A stretch of DNA of 64,000 nt. It comes from DATJPR01 sp963811705. Lineage in GTDB: Bacteria > Bacteroidota > Ignavibacteria > UBA10030 > UBA6906. Within the stretch, counting starts at the first letter, position 1; every line of letters begins with the position of its first letter. Of the stretch, positions 16,728 to 24,306 are shown one piece after another. The notes below the pieces were generated by a model. It was not told the origin of the DNA. It saw only the letters and a program-made list of their open reading frames with translations, and searched no databases. Location of the stretch: NCBI GenBank assembly GCA_963811705.1, contig CAWESL010000007.1, forward strand, positions 1 through 64,000, read 5' to 3'. Position numbers and translations under genes: made by a program.

Positions 16728-17222
16728 TTAATATGGGACAGCGACCGACTGGGATGGAAACTGGTACCGATATCCGACCAGGTAAGTCTGAGCGGGCTCG
16801 ACCGATTCACAACCGTGGCATCCATGCATTTGAGCGGCCGTTTGTTCGGTAATCTCGGCTCGCGACGTCGGAATCGCAATAAAAGGGCTCACGAACGTGG
16901 GTTTGTCGGCCGCACCGATGAGGATAGCTATGGAATCGGCTGCAACGTTCGACTGAATGTCAAGGTAGAACGAACCACTTGTATCGGTTATCGCCTTGAT
17001 TGCTGGACTGGCGTGGCGGACCAAAGAACCCTCAATACTTACGGAAGAATCAGGGTCAAACTGTCCGAATCGACCGACCAACGAGACCACAAAATTCTGC
17101 CTGCTCGCTCCACCCGGACGGGTAATTGAGCCGTACAACAAATATTCATGGTACGGAGGAGGCATGGGAGATGTCCCGAGAACTATCGGCACAAGAAGTA
17201 ATGAGGAGATGCCGAAACGCAT
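16728..17222 (-). CDS. Exported hypothetical protein, cassette-borne
   Basis: A protein of 164 aa from the ATG at 17222 (an ATG at 17246 is the alternative). Signal peptide MRFGISSLLLVPIVLG. The mature part reads like a carboxypeptidase-regulatory or transthyretin-type fold (GSITRPGGASRQNFVVSLVG ... DTSGSFYLDIQ), followed by the C-terminal CHGC. It may bind a ligand or metal outside the cell, but this is a guess from motif shape only. Confidence 0.6.
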   Translation of the reverse strand: MRFGISSLLLVPIVLGTSPMPPPYHEYLLYGSITRPGGASRQNFVVSLVGRFGQFDPDSSVSIEGSLVRHASPAIKAITDTSGSFYLDIQSNVAADSIAILIGAADKPTFVSPFIAIPTSRAEITEQTAAQMHGCHGCESVEPAQTYLVGYRYQFPSQSVAVPY

Positions 17223-17266
17223 TGTAGCTGACACTTTGCCGAACAAGGTACACCTCCGGTGTTGTT

Positions 17267-17427
17267 GCCTAACGGCCGCGGCTGAGCTGCGGCGGAATAT
17301 GGTTACACTGATTGAATCAGGGTACGTTGAGAAGTCAGCTTCAACGTTGTTTCGAATCTTGAACTCGTTTCACGCCAGCCGTACTTCCCCAAATGGTCCT
17401 TCCGTCAGCTCCAGCCGCTTGTTAGGC
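17267..17427 (-). repeat. attC site, class I basic form
   Basis: Core boxes are at 17267-17273 and 17421-17427 (161 bp). Confidence 0.87.
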
Positions 17428-17436
17428 AACAAAAAG

Positions 17437-18147
17437 TCAATGCAACCTCTCATCTTTGCTCTTCTTGTCCGTTGTAAGAAGAACTCTTAGCAAATAACCT
17501 ATTGTCTGATTGGCCGATAGGTTGCGACCTTCCGGTACGTCCTTAATGGAATCGCCAAACACCAAGTCAAGTTGATGGAGTAATTGTTTTCTCTCGGTCG
17601 ATGTTATCAACAGATAGGTCAACTTGCCGTTCGGATCTGGAATTGTATCCAATAGGGAGAAGGCCAAGAGTTGAGCCGATTTTGATAAAGTGCCCATCAG
17701 ATACTCATGCTGGGTAGAGATGTCAGTCGCATTATTTATCATTGCACCAGCATCAATATTGGCATCTGATTCAGTTGTGGCGTTAAGCAAGTTTTGGGAT
17801 TGGGCGACGACGTTCCGGAAGTTGCGGATTAGATCGCTGTAACATTGAACCGTAACCTCAGCGACCTCAGAGACTAGCGGATTGTGCGATCGTCTGTACT
17901 CGAGAAGGGAGTTGATGCCCGTCTGAAGCTCGAGGTTGAAGCGCTTCGCGTTCCGCATGTTTACTATAGACATCTTGGTCAAGTCACTGCCAGCTTCCTT
18001 GAGTTCTGATTGAGCGGCAACTTCAATTGCATATTGTCCCCCAAGGTTGTGGATGTAGGTTCGGACAAAGACGAACTCGTGTGTCTGGGAAATGCCTGGA
18101 TCAATCGTCAACACAAGGAGGATGAGTATGCTAACCAGTGGTTTCAT
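17437..18147 (-). CDS. Exported helical protein of unknown function, cassette-borne
   Basis: A protein of 236 aa with signal peptide MKPLVSILILLVLTIDPGIS. The rest is mostly predicted helix, polar and without cysteine clusters (SELKEAGSDLTKMSIVNMRN, LIRNFRNVVAQSQNLLNATT). No family is recognised. The neighbouring cassette at 16728 shares the core extension GTTAGGCAACA, which may mark a related origin. Confidence 0.6.
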   Translation of the reverse strand: MKPLVSILILLVLTIDPGISQTHEFVFVRTYIHNLGGQYAIEVAAQSELKEAGSDLTKMSIVNMRNAKRFNLELQTGINSLLEYRRSHNPLVSEVAEVTVQCYSDLIRNFRNVVAQSQNLLNATTESDANIDAGAMINNATDISTQHEYLMGTLSKSAQLLAFSLLDTIPDPNGKLTYLLITSTERKQLLHQLDLVFGDSIKDVPEGRNLSANQTIGYLLRVLLTTDKKSKDERLH

Positions 18148-18180
18148 GGATTCGGCCTGTATGTTCTGCCACTTTTTGTT

Positions 18181-18338
18181 GCCTAACGGCCGCGGCTGAG
18201 CTGCGGCGGAAATGGGTACACTATTGAATGATGGTACGTTGAGATGTCAGCTTCACCGTTGTTTCCACTCTTGAACTCGTTTCACGCCAGCCACTAATGT
18301 TGAAAGGTCCTTCCGTCAGCTCCAGCCGCTTGTTAGGC
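18181..18338 (-). repeat. attC site, class I basic form
   Basis: Core boxes are at 18181-18187 and 18332-18338 (158 bp). The stop TAA of the kinase gene lies in the right core. Confidence 0.87.
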
Positions 18339-18854
18339 GGCACTGAATGCGGCTACGCGTTTGACCGTTTGTTCAGGAGTCTCTTCCGAGTTGTCGATGA
18401 ACCACTCGTGCGCGAAGACTGCACCAGTGAATTTTGCTCGAAGCTCTCTCACCCTCTGCCCGCCGGCCACCCAGTCAAAGCGCTGCGAGTCTCGGGCAAT
18501 GGCAACTTCGACTCGAGGATGGAGGATACACAGACGCCACGCAATTGTGTGTGTGTCGAAAAATGCTTTGTATTCGAGATATGCTGCCGGTGGCATTTCA
18601 TGCACCGTTGCATCAACCACCACGTTTTGATGCGCTCGCCATCCCACGAGAATAGCGGCAAATACATCCGCATGAACTTGAGCTCGCTTGAGTCGGTGCT
18701 CCTCCGTTTGGAAGGGGCCGCGGTTCTTCCCAAAATGGGCCTTCCAGATATCATCTTCTGCGATGCGCTGCCACCCAAAGTCTTTCGCAAGCAACATTGA
18801 GATCGTTGTCTTTCCACTTCCGCACGTCCCTGTCAGAATGAGCACGAAAGACAT
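18333..18854 (-). CDS. AAA/P-loop kinase-like ATPase, cassette-borne (intact copy)
   Basis: A protein of 173 aa from ATG 18854. Walker A is G9-TCGSGK15-TT near the N-terminus. Later come DVFAAILVGWRAHQNVVVDA and HEMPPAAYLEYKAFF, the layout of the small AAA_33/chloramphenicol-phosphotransferase-like kinases that phosphorylate small molecules or nucleosides. The substrate is unknown, although a resistance-type kinase would suit an integron. The TAA stop lies inside the attC core. A frameshifted copy is at 12657-13171. Confidence 0.75.
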   Translation of the reverse strand: MSFVLILTGTCGSGKTTISMLLAKDFGWQRIAEDDIWKAHFGKNRGPFQTEEHRLKRAQVHADVFAAILVGWRAHQNVVVDATVHEMPPAAYLEYKAFFDTHTIAWRLCILHPRVEVAIARDSQRFDWVAGGQRVRELRAKFTGAVFAHEWFIDNSEETPEQTVKRVAAFSAA

Positions 18855-18895
18855 TTGAGTAGACCGACGTCGATTTGACAAAGGTTGCCAGTGCC

Positions 18896-19053
18896 GCCTA
18901 ACGGCCGCGGCTGAGCTGCGGCGGATAGGGATACACTTTTGATTCAGGGTACGTTGAGAAGTAAGCTTCAACGTTGTTTCGGATCTTGAACTCGTTTCAA
19001 GCCAGCCGTATTCCCCAAAGGGTACTTCCGTCAGCTCCAGCCGCTTGTTAGGT
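18896..19053 (-). repeat. attC site, class I basic form
   Basis: Core boxes are at 18896-18902 and GTTAGGT 19047-19053 (158 bp). Confidence 0.87.
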
Positions 19054-19064
19054 TGCCGTCAACG

Positions 19065-20000
19065 TCATTTGAGAAGCACGAGCCTTTTTGACAGGGTCTG
19101 TTCCCCCACTCGGAGTTGATAGAGGTAAACTCCGCTCGCCAGGTTGTGCGCATCCCATCTTCGTGTGTGGCTGCCCTGATCCAAGAACTCTGATATGACA
19201 TTATCCACTAAGCGTCCAAGCAAATCAAATACGCTCAATGAGACTTGCGCGCGCGTAGGCAATTTGAACGAGAAGGTTGTAGTGGGATTGAACGGATTCG
19301 GGTAATTCTGATTGAGGACTATTTGAGCAGGCAATCCCATGGGTGTGCGGTCCGCAATTTCGGTGACGATCGAGCTGCGAAGTGTATGATGGGTTTCCCA
19401 GTATGGCCATCCCGTAATACCAATAATCGTGGCGACAGAGAGCAGCCCAGTGTCTCTTTTGAAGACAAATAGATGGAGTGGTACAGCAGGCATTTCATAT
19501 GAACGCAGTTCTCGTAGGCCCGAAGAATCGACGACCGCGTACCGACAAACTTTTGCTGTATCTACGAGATTAGAGGAAAACGGAATGACTGAGGTTTGCA
19601 CCTCCCAGGGATCGCCGGTTCGGTAGAGTTGATGGCAACCAAAGTTGAATTCAATAACTTCAAACGAATCCACATGAATTGTCGGCCCAGACCAGGCCTG
19701 GTTATTTGTCTGAGTCCAATGCACTCCCCGCTCACGGATGAGCCAACGTGTGGAGTCGAGGAAACGGGAACAGTCGACAATATCAAGGGTGACTGTTCCA
19801 GTATCGGCATAGGAGTCAATGACTGCGTTGACGTCCGAGTATTGATAGTCATAGCAATAGACCCACTGGTTTCCAACAGCAAGAGGGAACACATCAACAA
19901 GGGAATCACCACTCGCTTGCGTACAATTTGAAGCCGCGGCGAAGTTTACACACAACAGGGGGACGAGGAGGCAAAGGACCTTCGAAGCTAGATGATGCAT
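19065..20000 (-). CDS. Secreted protein with type IX sorting domain, cassette-borne
   Basis: A protein of 311 aa from ATG 20000; the upstream frame lies in attC. Signal peptide MHHLASKVLCLLVPLLCVNF. The middle is a beta-rich passenger with paired cysteines (NQWVYCYDYQYSD) and the phrase GTVTLDIVDC. The C-terminus has the type IX sorting domain: NQNYPNPFNPTTTFSF, VFDLLGRLV, LASGVYLYQLRVG and a final KRLVLLK. The protein should pass the outer membrane by type IX secretion. Together with the partial gene at 1-700 it shows that cassettes move complete type IX substrates. Confidence 0.82.
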   Translation of the reverse strand: MHHLASKVLCLLVPLLCVNFAAASNCTQASGDSLVDVFPLAVGNQWVYCYDYQYSDVNAVIDSYADTGTVTLDIVDCSRFLDSTRWLIRERGVHWTQTNNQAWSGPTIHVDSFEVIEFNFGCHQLYRTGDPWEVQTSVIPFSSNLVDTAKVCRYAVVDSSGLRELRSYEMPAVPLHLFVFKRDTGLLSVATIIGITGWPYWETHHTLRSSIVTEIADRTPMGLPAQIVLNQNYPNPFNPTTTFSFKLPTRAQVSLSVFDLLGRLVDNVISEFLDQGSHTRRWDAHNLASGVYLYQLRVGEQTLSKRLVLLK

Positions 20001-20033
20001 TTCGACACCGTAGCTGATGTGAGATGGACGGCA

Positions 20034-20191
20034 ACCTAACGGTCGCGTTTCACCTGCGGCGGAACCAAATTCCACTTCACCGCAAGGGTACGTTGAGAAC
20101 TTCGACGATACGTTGCTTCCGCTTTTGCCTTGACTGAAGCCGGCCATTTCTGGATACGGCTCCCTCCGTCAGGTGCAAACGCTTGTTAGGC
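20034..20191 (-). repeat. attC site, class II
   Basis: Core boxes are ACCTAAC 20034-20040 and GTTAGGC 20185-20191 (158 bp). Confidence 0.87.
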
Positions 20192-20489
20192 GCTTACTCG
20201 TGCGACTGTCTCCCCTGCCGTTCGAAGCGGGTGGCGAAAGGACGCACTTCCTGGAACAACCCTCACTCTTCTTCGCCACCCGCGTGCAACGGAACTACGC
20301 GGGCGGCGCGCACCTGATACGGTTTCAAACAACGGAACCAATTCCCTTTTACCGCAAAGACTCACCAAAGAACAGTGCCTGATCAAGGCAACACACAATC
20401 GATACGCTCTCTCCGAACGAATCCCTCCACGAGATGGACAAAGCCCATACCCACAATCATCTTCGTTCCATGCGCGCCGCCCGCAGAGC
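20192..20489 (-). other. Non-coding cassette, N1 family, copy 9
   Basis: An N1 copy with both long inverted repeats intact and the CCGTTCGAAGCGGG start. It leads the second N1-N1-N2 run of the array. Confidence 0.7.
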
Positions 20490-20648
20490 GCCTAACGGCC
20501 GCGTTTCACCTGCGGCGGAACCAACTTCCCACTTCACCGCAAGGGTACGTTGAGAACTTCGACGATACGTTGTTTCCGCTTTTGCGTCGCTTCAAGCCGG
20601 CCATTTCTGGATACGGCTCCCTCCGTCAGGTGCAAACGCTTGTTAGGC
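20490..20648 (-). repeat. attC site, class II
   Basis: Core boxes are at 20490-20496 and 20642-20648 (159 bp). Confidence 0.87.
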
Positions 20649-20945
20649 GCTTACTCGTGCGACTGTCTCCCCTGCCGGTCCTAGCGGGTGGCGAAAGGAC
20701 TCACTTCCCGGACCAACCCTCACTTTTGTTCGCCACCCGCGTGCAACGGAACTACGCGGGCGGCGCGCACCTGATACGGTTTCAAACAACGGAACCAATT
20801 CCCTTTTACCGCAAAGATTCACCAAAGAACAGTGCCTGATCAAGGCAACACAAAATCGATACGCTCTCTCCGATCGAATCCCTCCACGAGATGGACAAAG
20901 ATCATACCCACAATCTTTTCCTTCCATGCGCGCCGCCCGCAGAGC
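20649..20945 (-). other. Non-coding cassette, N1 family, copy 10
   Basis: An N1 copy, with the first stem written GCGGGTGGCGAA/TTCGCCACCCGC and a loop variant. Both stems are intact. Confidence 0.7.
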
Positions 20946-21107
20946 GCCTAACGGCCGCGGCTGAGCTGCGGCGGAAATGGATACCCTACTTGAATGCAGG
21001 GTACGTTGAGATCTTCGACGTAACGTTGCTTCCGTCTCTTGAACTCGTTTCACGCCGGCCACTTCTGATCGACCTTGACTTCCGTCAGCTCCAGCCGCTT
21101 GTTAGGC
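20946..21107 (-). repeat. attC site, class I basic form
   Basis: Core boxes are at 20946-20952 and 21101-21107 (162 bp). Unlike its counterpart at 10595 it lacks the nested insert. Confidence 0.87.
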
Positions 21108-21422
21108 GCTTACCCCTGCCTCGTGGTCCCCGGCCGTTCGCCGCGGGCGGCCGTGAGGTACTCAACTCAGCCATTTCATATCATAACGCATTCGCACTGG
21201 GGATCGGTCGCCATAGCGGTTGCCGCCCGCGGTGCGATCACCACCTCGCGCGGCGCGCCCACCAACCAGGTCGCCACGAAGGATCCACCTTGATATGATC
21301 CTGACAACCTCCACAACGGCACGTCATTCGACAAAGTGAACAGGCCTTTCTGCTTGAAGACTCCTGACGACAAGAATGTTCTTGAATTCCCAAACCACTC
21401 CAGCGGCGCGCCGCGCGTGAGC
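21108..21422 (-). other. Non-coding cassette, N2 family, copy 2
   Basis: The second N2 copy, close to that at 10838 but with scattered substitutions. Both long stems (CCGCGGGCGGC and CGCGCGGCGCGCC with partners) are preserved. Confidence 0.68.
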
Positions 21423-21582
21423 GCCTAACGGCCGCGTTTCACCTGCGGCGGAACCACCTTCCACTTCACCGCAAGGGTACGTTGAGAACTTAGACGTTAC
21501 CGTTGTTTCCGCTTTTGAACTCGTTTCAAGCCGGCCATTTCTGGATACGGCTCCTTCCGTCAGGTGCAGACGCTTGTTAGGC
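21423..21582 (-). repeat. attC site, class II
   Basis: Core boxes are at 21423-21429 and 21576-21582 (160 bp). The right arm reads GTGCAGACGC, a one-base variant. Confidence 0.86.
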
Positions 21583-21884
21583 GCTTACTCGTGCGCCTGA
21601 CTTCTCAGCCGTTCGAAGCGGGTGGCGAAAGGACTCACTTTCCGGACCAACCCTCACTCTTATTCGCCACCCGCGTGCAACGGAACTACGCGGGCGGCGC
21701 GCACCTGAATACGGTTTCAAACAACGGAACCAATTCCCTTTTACCGCAAAGACTCACCAAAGAACAGTGCCTGGTCAAGGCAACACACAATCGATACGCT
21801 CTGCTCCGACTCGAATCCCTCCACGAGATGGACAACGATCCATACCCACATATCTCTTCCTTCCATGCGCGCCGCCCGCTGAGC
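21583..21884 (-). other. Non-coding cassette, N1 family, copy 11
   Basis: The N1 copy nearest attI. It has an extra A in CACCTGAATACGG and other small insertions relative to the rest, with both long stems preserved. Confidence 0.7.
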
Positions 21885-22047
21885 GCCTAACGGCCGCGTT
21901 TCACCTGCGGCGGAACGGACTTCCACTTCATCGAATCAGGGTACGTTGAGAACTTAGATGCAACGTTGTTTCCGACTTTTGAACTCGCTTCAAGCCGGCC
22001 ACTTTCTCGATACGGCTCCTTCCGTCAGCTGCAGCCGCTTGTTAGGC
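21885..22047 (-). repeat. attC site, hybrid: class II left arm, class I-like right arm
   Basis: Core boxes are at 21885-21891 and 22041-22047. The left arm reads TTTCACCTGCGG; the right reads CAGCTGCAGCCGC, so only part of the stem can pair. It is the attC of the attI-proximal cassette. Confidence 0.85.
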
Positions 22048-22603
22048 GACTCATCGCGATCATACTGACTCTGGCACGAAGTGTGCCCGATGAACTCGAT
22101 AACTGATCAGAGTGCGTGCAATGAGTCGACTGATCGTCAAGTGACTGAACATCGAATCCCTGGCATTGTGAAGAATCGTACGTGATCGTCAACACCAAGA
22201 TACGAGCTTGCACGAATTGAGACTGCAACGTTATTCAATTGCTCGAAGATGCCGCGCTGCGTCTGAGCACGTACTGGTCCGATTCGCCTCATCAAGATCC
22301 ACTCCAACACAGTCGTATGTTCGACATAAGTAATTCACGCCTGATCGGCGATAGGATGACTGTTGGATCAGCCGTCAGATCGAATGACACTCGCTGACAG
22401 CGACCGTCAACACTGATGTGTCGAATGACCTGCAACAAATCTCGAAGATCGCGATGTAGAACGGATTCGACGATCGAGCACCTAAGTTTCAAAACCGACT
22501 TCCCTTTAGCCGATGGCACACGAAAGCATGCAGTGTCAATCAACAATTCTGCACTCTCGACACGACATGCATGCTCAGAATCTGCATGGAGCTCCGCTGA
22601 GCC
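22048..22603 (-). other. Attl-proximal cassette of unknown content
   Basis: This is the first cassette after attI, 556 bp, bounded by GTTAGGCGACTCA and, on the other side, TGAGCCGCCTAAC. No ORF here has a convincing start or ribosome site. It is rich in GATC (10 sites, about 4.5 times the random expectation) and has small inverted repeats (GGCAC/GTGTGCC; CGACTCAT/ATGAGTCG). Function is unknown. Confidence 0.5.
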
Positions 22604-22769
22604 GCCTAACATTTATTAAACTTCAATGAACCTTCGGAAAACGACCGTCGCCAGAGTAATATATGTAGAGAGTATCCCCTCGAGGGGGCCGGCTTGACGG
22701 AAGTCATGCAGTCGAACTGCGCCGTCGAGCGGGAATGACTGTTTCCGCAGACGGGAGGAATAGACTGCA
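22604..22769 (-). promoter_or_regulatory. attI recombination site and integrase/cassette promoter region
   Basis: The terminal GCCTAAC (22604-22610) followed by the AT-rich ATTTATTAAACTTCAATG is the junction where cassettes enter, and so the attI core. The remaining 150 bases up to intI hold the palindrome CCCCTCGAGGGG (22677-22688) and GCAGTcgaACTGC. The cassette promoter should face left from here, but no consensus is convincing; TATATT on the minus strand near 22663 is the only candidate -10. Confidence 0.65.
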
Positions 22770-23744
22770 ATGCCTGAAATGAAACTCCTCGACCGCGTCC
22801 GAAATCTGGCCGCGCTCCGCCACCTCAGCCCCAGAACCACCGAGGCCTACCTCTATTGGATTAAACGCTTCGTCCTCTACCACAATAAACGCCACCCGCT
22901 TACGATGGGACCACCCGAAATCCACCGCTTCCTCTCTTACCTCGCCCAATCCCTCAACGTCGCCGCCTCAACCCAAAATCAGGCCCTCAATGCAATCGCC
23001 TTCCTCTACCAACAAGTCCTCGGCCGGAACCTCGGCGATATCGGTTCCTTCCCTCGAGCCAAAACCCCCAAACGCCTCCCCGTCGTCTTCTCCCGCGATG
23101 AGATCGCCCGCGTCCTTAATGCCCTCCCTCAACCTGAACGCCTTATGACTGCCCTCCTCTATGGCTCCGGCCTCCGCCTCGCTGAATGCGTCTCCCTCAG
23201 AATCAAAGACATCGACTTCCAGAATCTTACCATCAATGTCCGTCATGGAAAAGGCGATAAGGACCGCGTTACCCCCCTCCCCCGATCCTGCACCCCCGAA
23301 CTTAAACGCCAAATCGAATTCGTCCGCGAAATCTACCGCAAAGACCTGGCCCAAAATTACCGCGGCACTACCCTCCCGGATTCCCTCGAACGCAAATACC
23401 CGAACGCCGCACGTGAGTTCGGCTGGCAATTCCTCTTCCCCTCCTCCCGTCGCTGCCAAGACCCCGCCTCCGGCTTCGAACGACGCCACCACATCGACGA
23501 ATCTGCCCTCCAACGCGCTGTCAAGTCCGCTATCCTCCGCGCTGGCATCACGAAAAACGGGAGCTGCCATTCGTTCCGCCACTCGTTCGCTACCCACCTC
23601 CTGGAACAAGGCTATAATATCCGGAACGTCCAGGAACTCCTCGGCCATGCCGATGTGCGAACAACAATGATCTATACCCACGTCATCTCAGGACGCCGCC
23701 CTGCAATCCGCAGCCCCCTCGATGACCCTCCCCCCCAGTCCTAA
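22770..23744 (+). CDS. intI: Integron integrase
   Basis: A tyrosine recombinase of 324 aa that joins attC to attI or attC to attC. The N-terminal SAM-like domain (about 4-90) is followed by the catalytic domain with R136 (GSGLRLAEC), K161 (GKGDKDR), H267-R270 (CHSFRHSF), H293 (ELLGHADV) and the nucleophile Y302 (TTMIYTH). The IntI-specific additional segment is present at about 205-225 (LERKYPNAAREFGWQFLFPS). GGAGGAA lies 10 bases before the ATG. It is divergent from the array, as in chromosomal integrons. It appears intact. Confidence 0.96.
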   Translation: MPEMKLLDRVRNLAALRHLSPRTTEAYLYWIKRFVLYHNKRHPLTMGPPEIHRFLSYLAQSLNVAASTQNQALNAIAFLYQQVLGRNLGDIGSFPRAKTPKRLPVVFSRDEIARVLNALPQPERLMTALLYGSGLRLAECVSLRIKDIDFQNLTINVRHGKGDKDRVTPLPRSCTPELKRQIEFVREIYRKDLAQNYRGTTLPDSLERKYPNAAREFGWQFLFPSSRRCQDPASGFERRHHIDESALQRAVKSAILRAGITKNGSCHSFRHSFATHLLEQGYNIRNVQELLGHADVRTTMIYTHVISGRRPAIRSPLDDPPPQS

Positions 23745-24035
23745 ACATCCCTGATCTCCGGTCTGCCGAACAAGTCGATCCCTATTGTGATGAATGTCTA
23801 CCCGCCTCTCACAATGACAATGTCTAATGTCGAACTCCGATAACCGATGTTTACCTGCAGTCACGCCGACCCGGGTTCGCGCCCGTATGGAACATCCATA
23901 TTCGCGCCAAACACCAATGCGGGAAATGAAGGCAACACTCCGTTCTCTTCGTTCTCTCCTTCTTCGACCGGTGCAAGCAGTCCAGGTGTTTCCGCTTCCT
24001 CTAACAATCGAAAATCTAAATTCAAAAATCTAAAA
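23745..24035. other. Intergenic region after intI, nothing identified
   Basis: No gene or known RNA was found. The segment has CT-rich runs and ends in an AT-rich stretch before the hairpin at 24036. A short frame on the plus strand (23847-24038) has no ribosome site and low-complexity content and was not called. Confidence 0.5.
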
Positions 24036-24072
24036 TGAAAAAGCCCCTTCATCGATCGCGACGAAAGGGCTT
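24036..24072 (-). terminator. Rho-independent terminator for leftward transcription
   Basis: On the minus strand AAGCCC/GGGCTT plus flanking CTTC/GAA pairs form a stem with a loop of about 14 bases, followed by GGGGCTTTTTCATTTT. It would end the transcript of the aldo/keto-reductase operon and shield intI from read-through. Confidence 0.6.
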
Positions 24073-24306
24073 CATGTCAATGAGCATGGGCTTCCACCAG
24101 CCGAAACGCTCCTCCCCACACTCATGCAAGGTTCTCGGTTGTCTGCTCCTGAAAATTACCTCTTTCTTCGAATTGTGTCAAGGATTTGTGACATCTATCA
24201 CTCGAAATATCGACCATTTGGGATAGCACATGGGTGAATCTCGGCGAATCCTGATGCCAAAGTGCCGTAAACGTCCCCCGACTCCACTCACCGGTCATCA
24301 TCCGCG

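Larger units (their letters stand above)
1..23744 (-). mobile_element. Chromosomal integron: cassette array, attI and integrase (left end outside window)
   Basis: A tyrosine integrase with IntI hallmarks is divergent from a left-reading array of 31 attC sites that each begin and end with GCCTAAC/GTTAGGC-type core boxes on the minus strand. Each complete cassette is a roughly 300-1140 bp insert plus the attC on its left. Most cassette genes are on the minus strand, as expected for transcription away from attI. The array continues past base 1, so the total cassette number is unknown. Confidence 0.95.

Noticed and set aside
738..22047. CRISPR array suggested by regularly spaced repeats
   Set aside because: Spacing ranges from 300 to 1140 bp, repeats are 157-297 bp long imperfect palindromes, and no cas gene is present. 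They are attC sites.
22968..23681. Long minus-strand ORF opposite intI
   Set aside because: It is the shadow of the codon-biased integrase gene and has no ribosome site or family.
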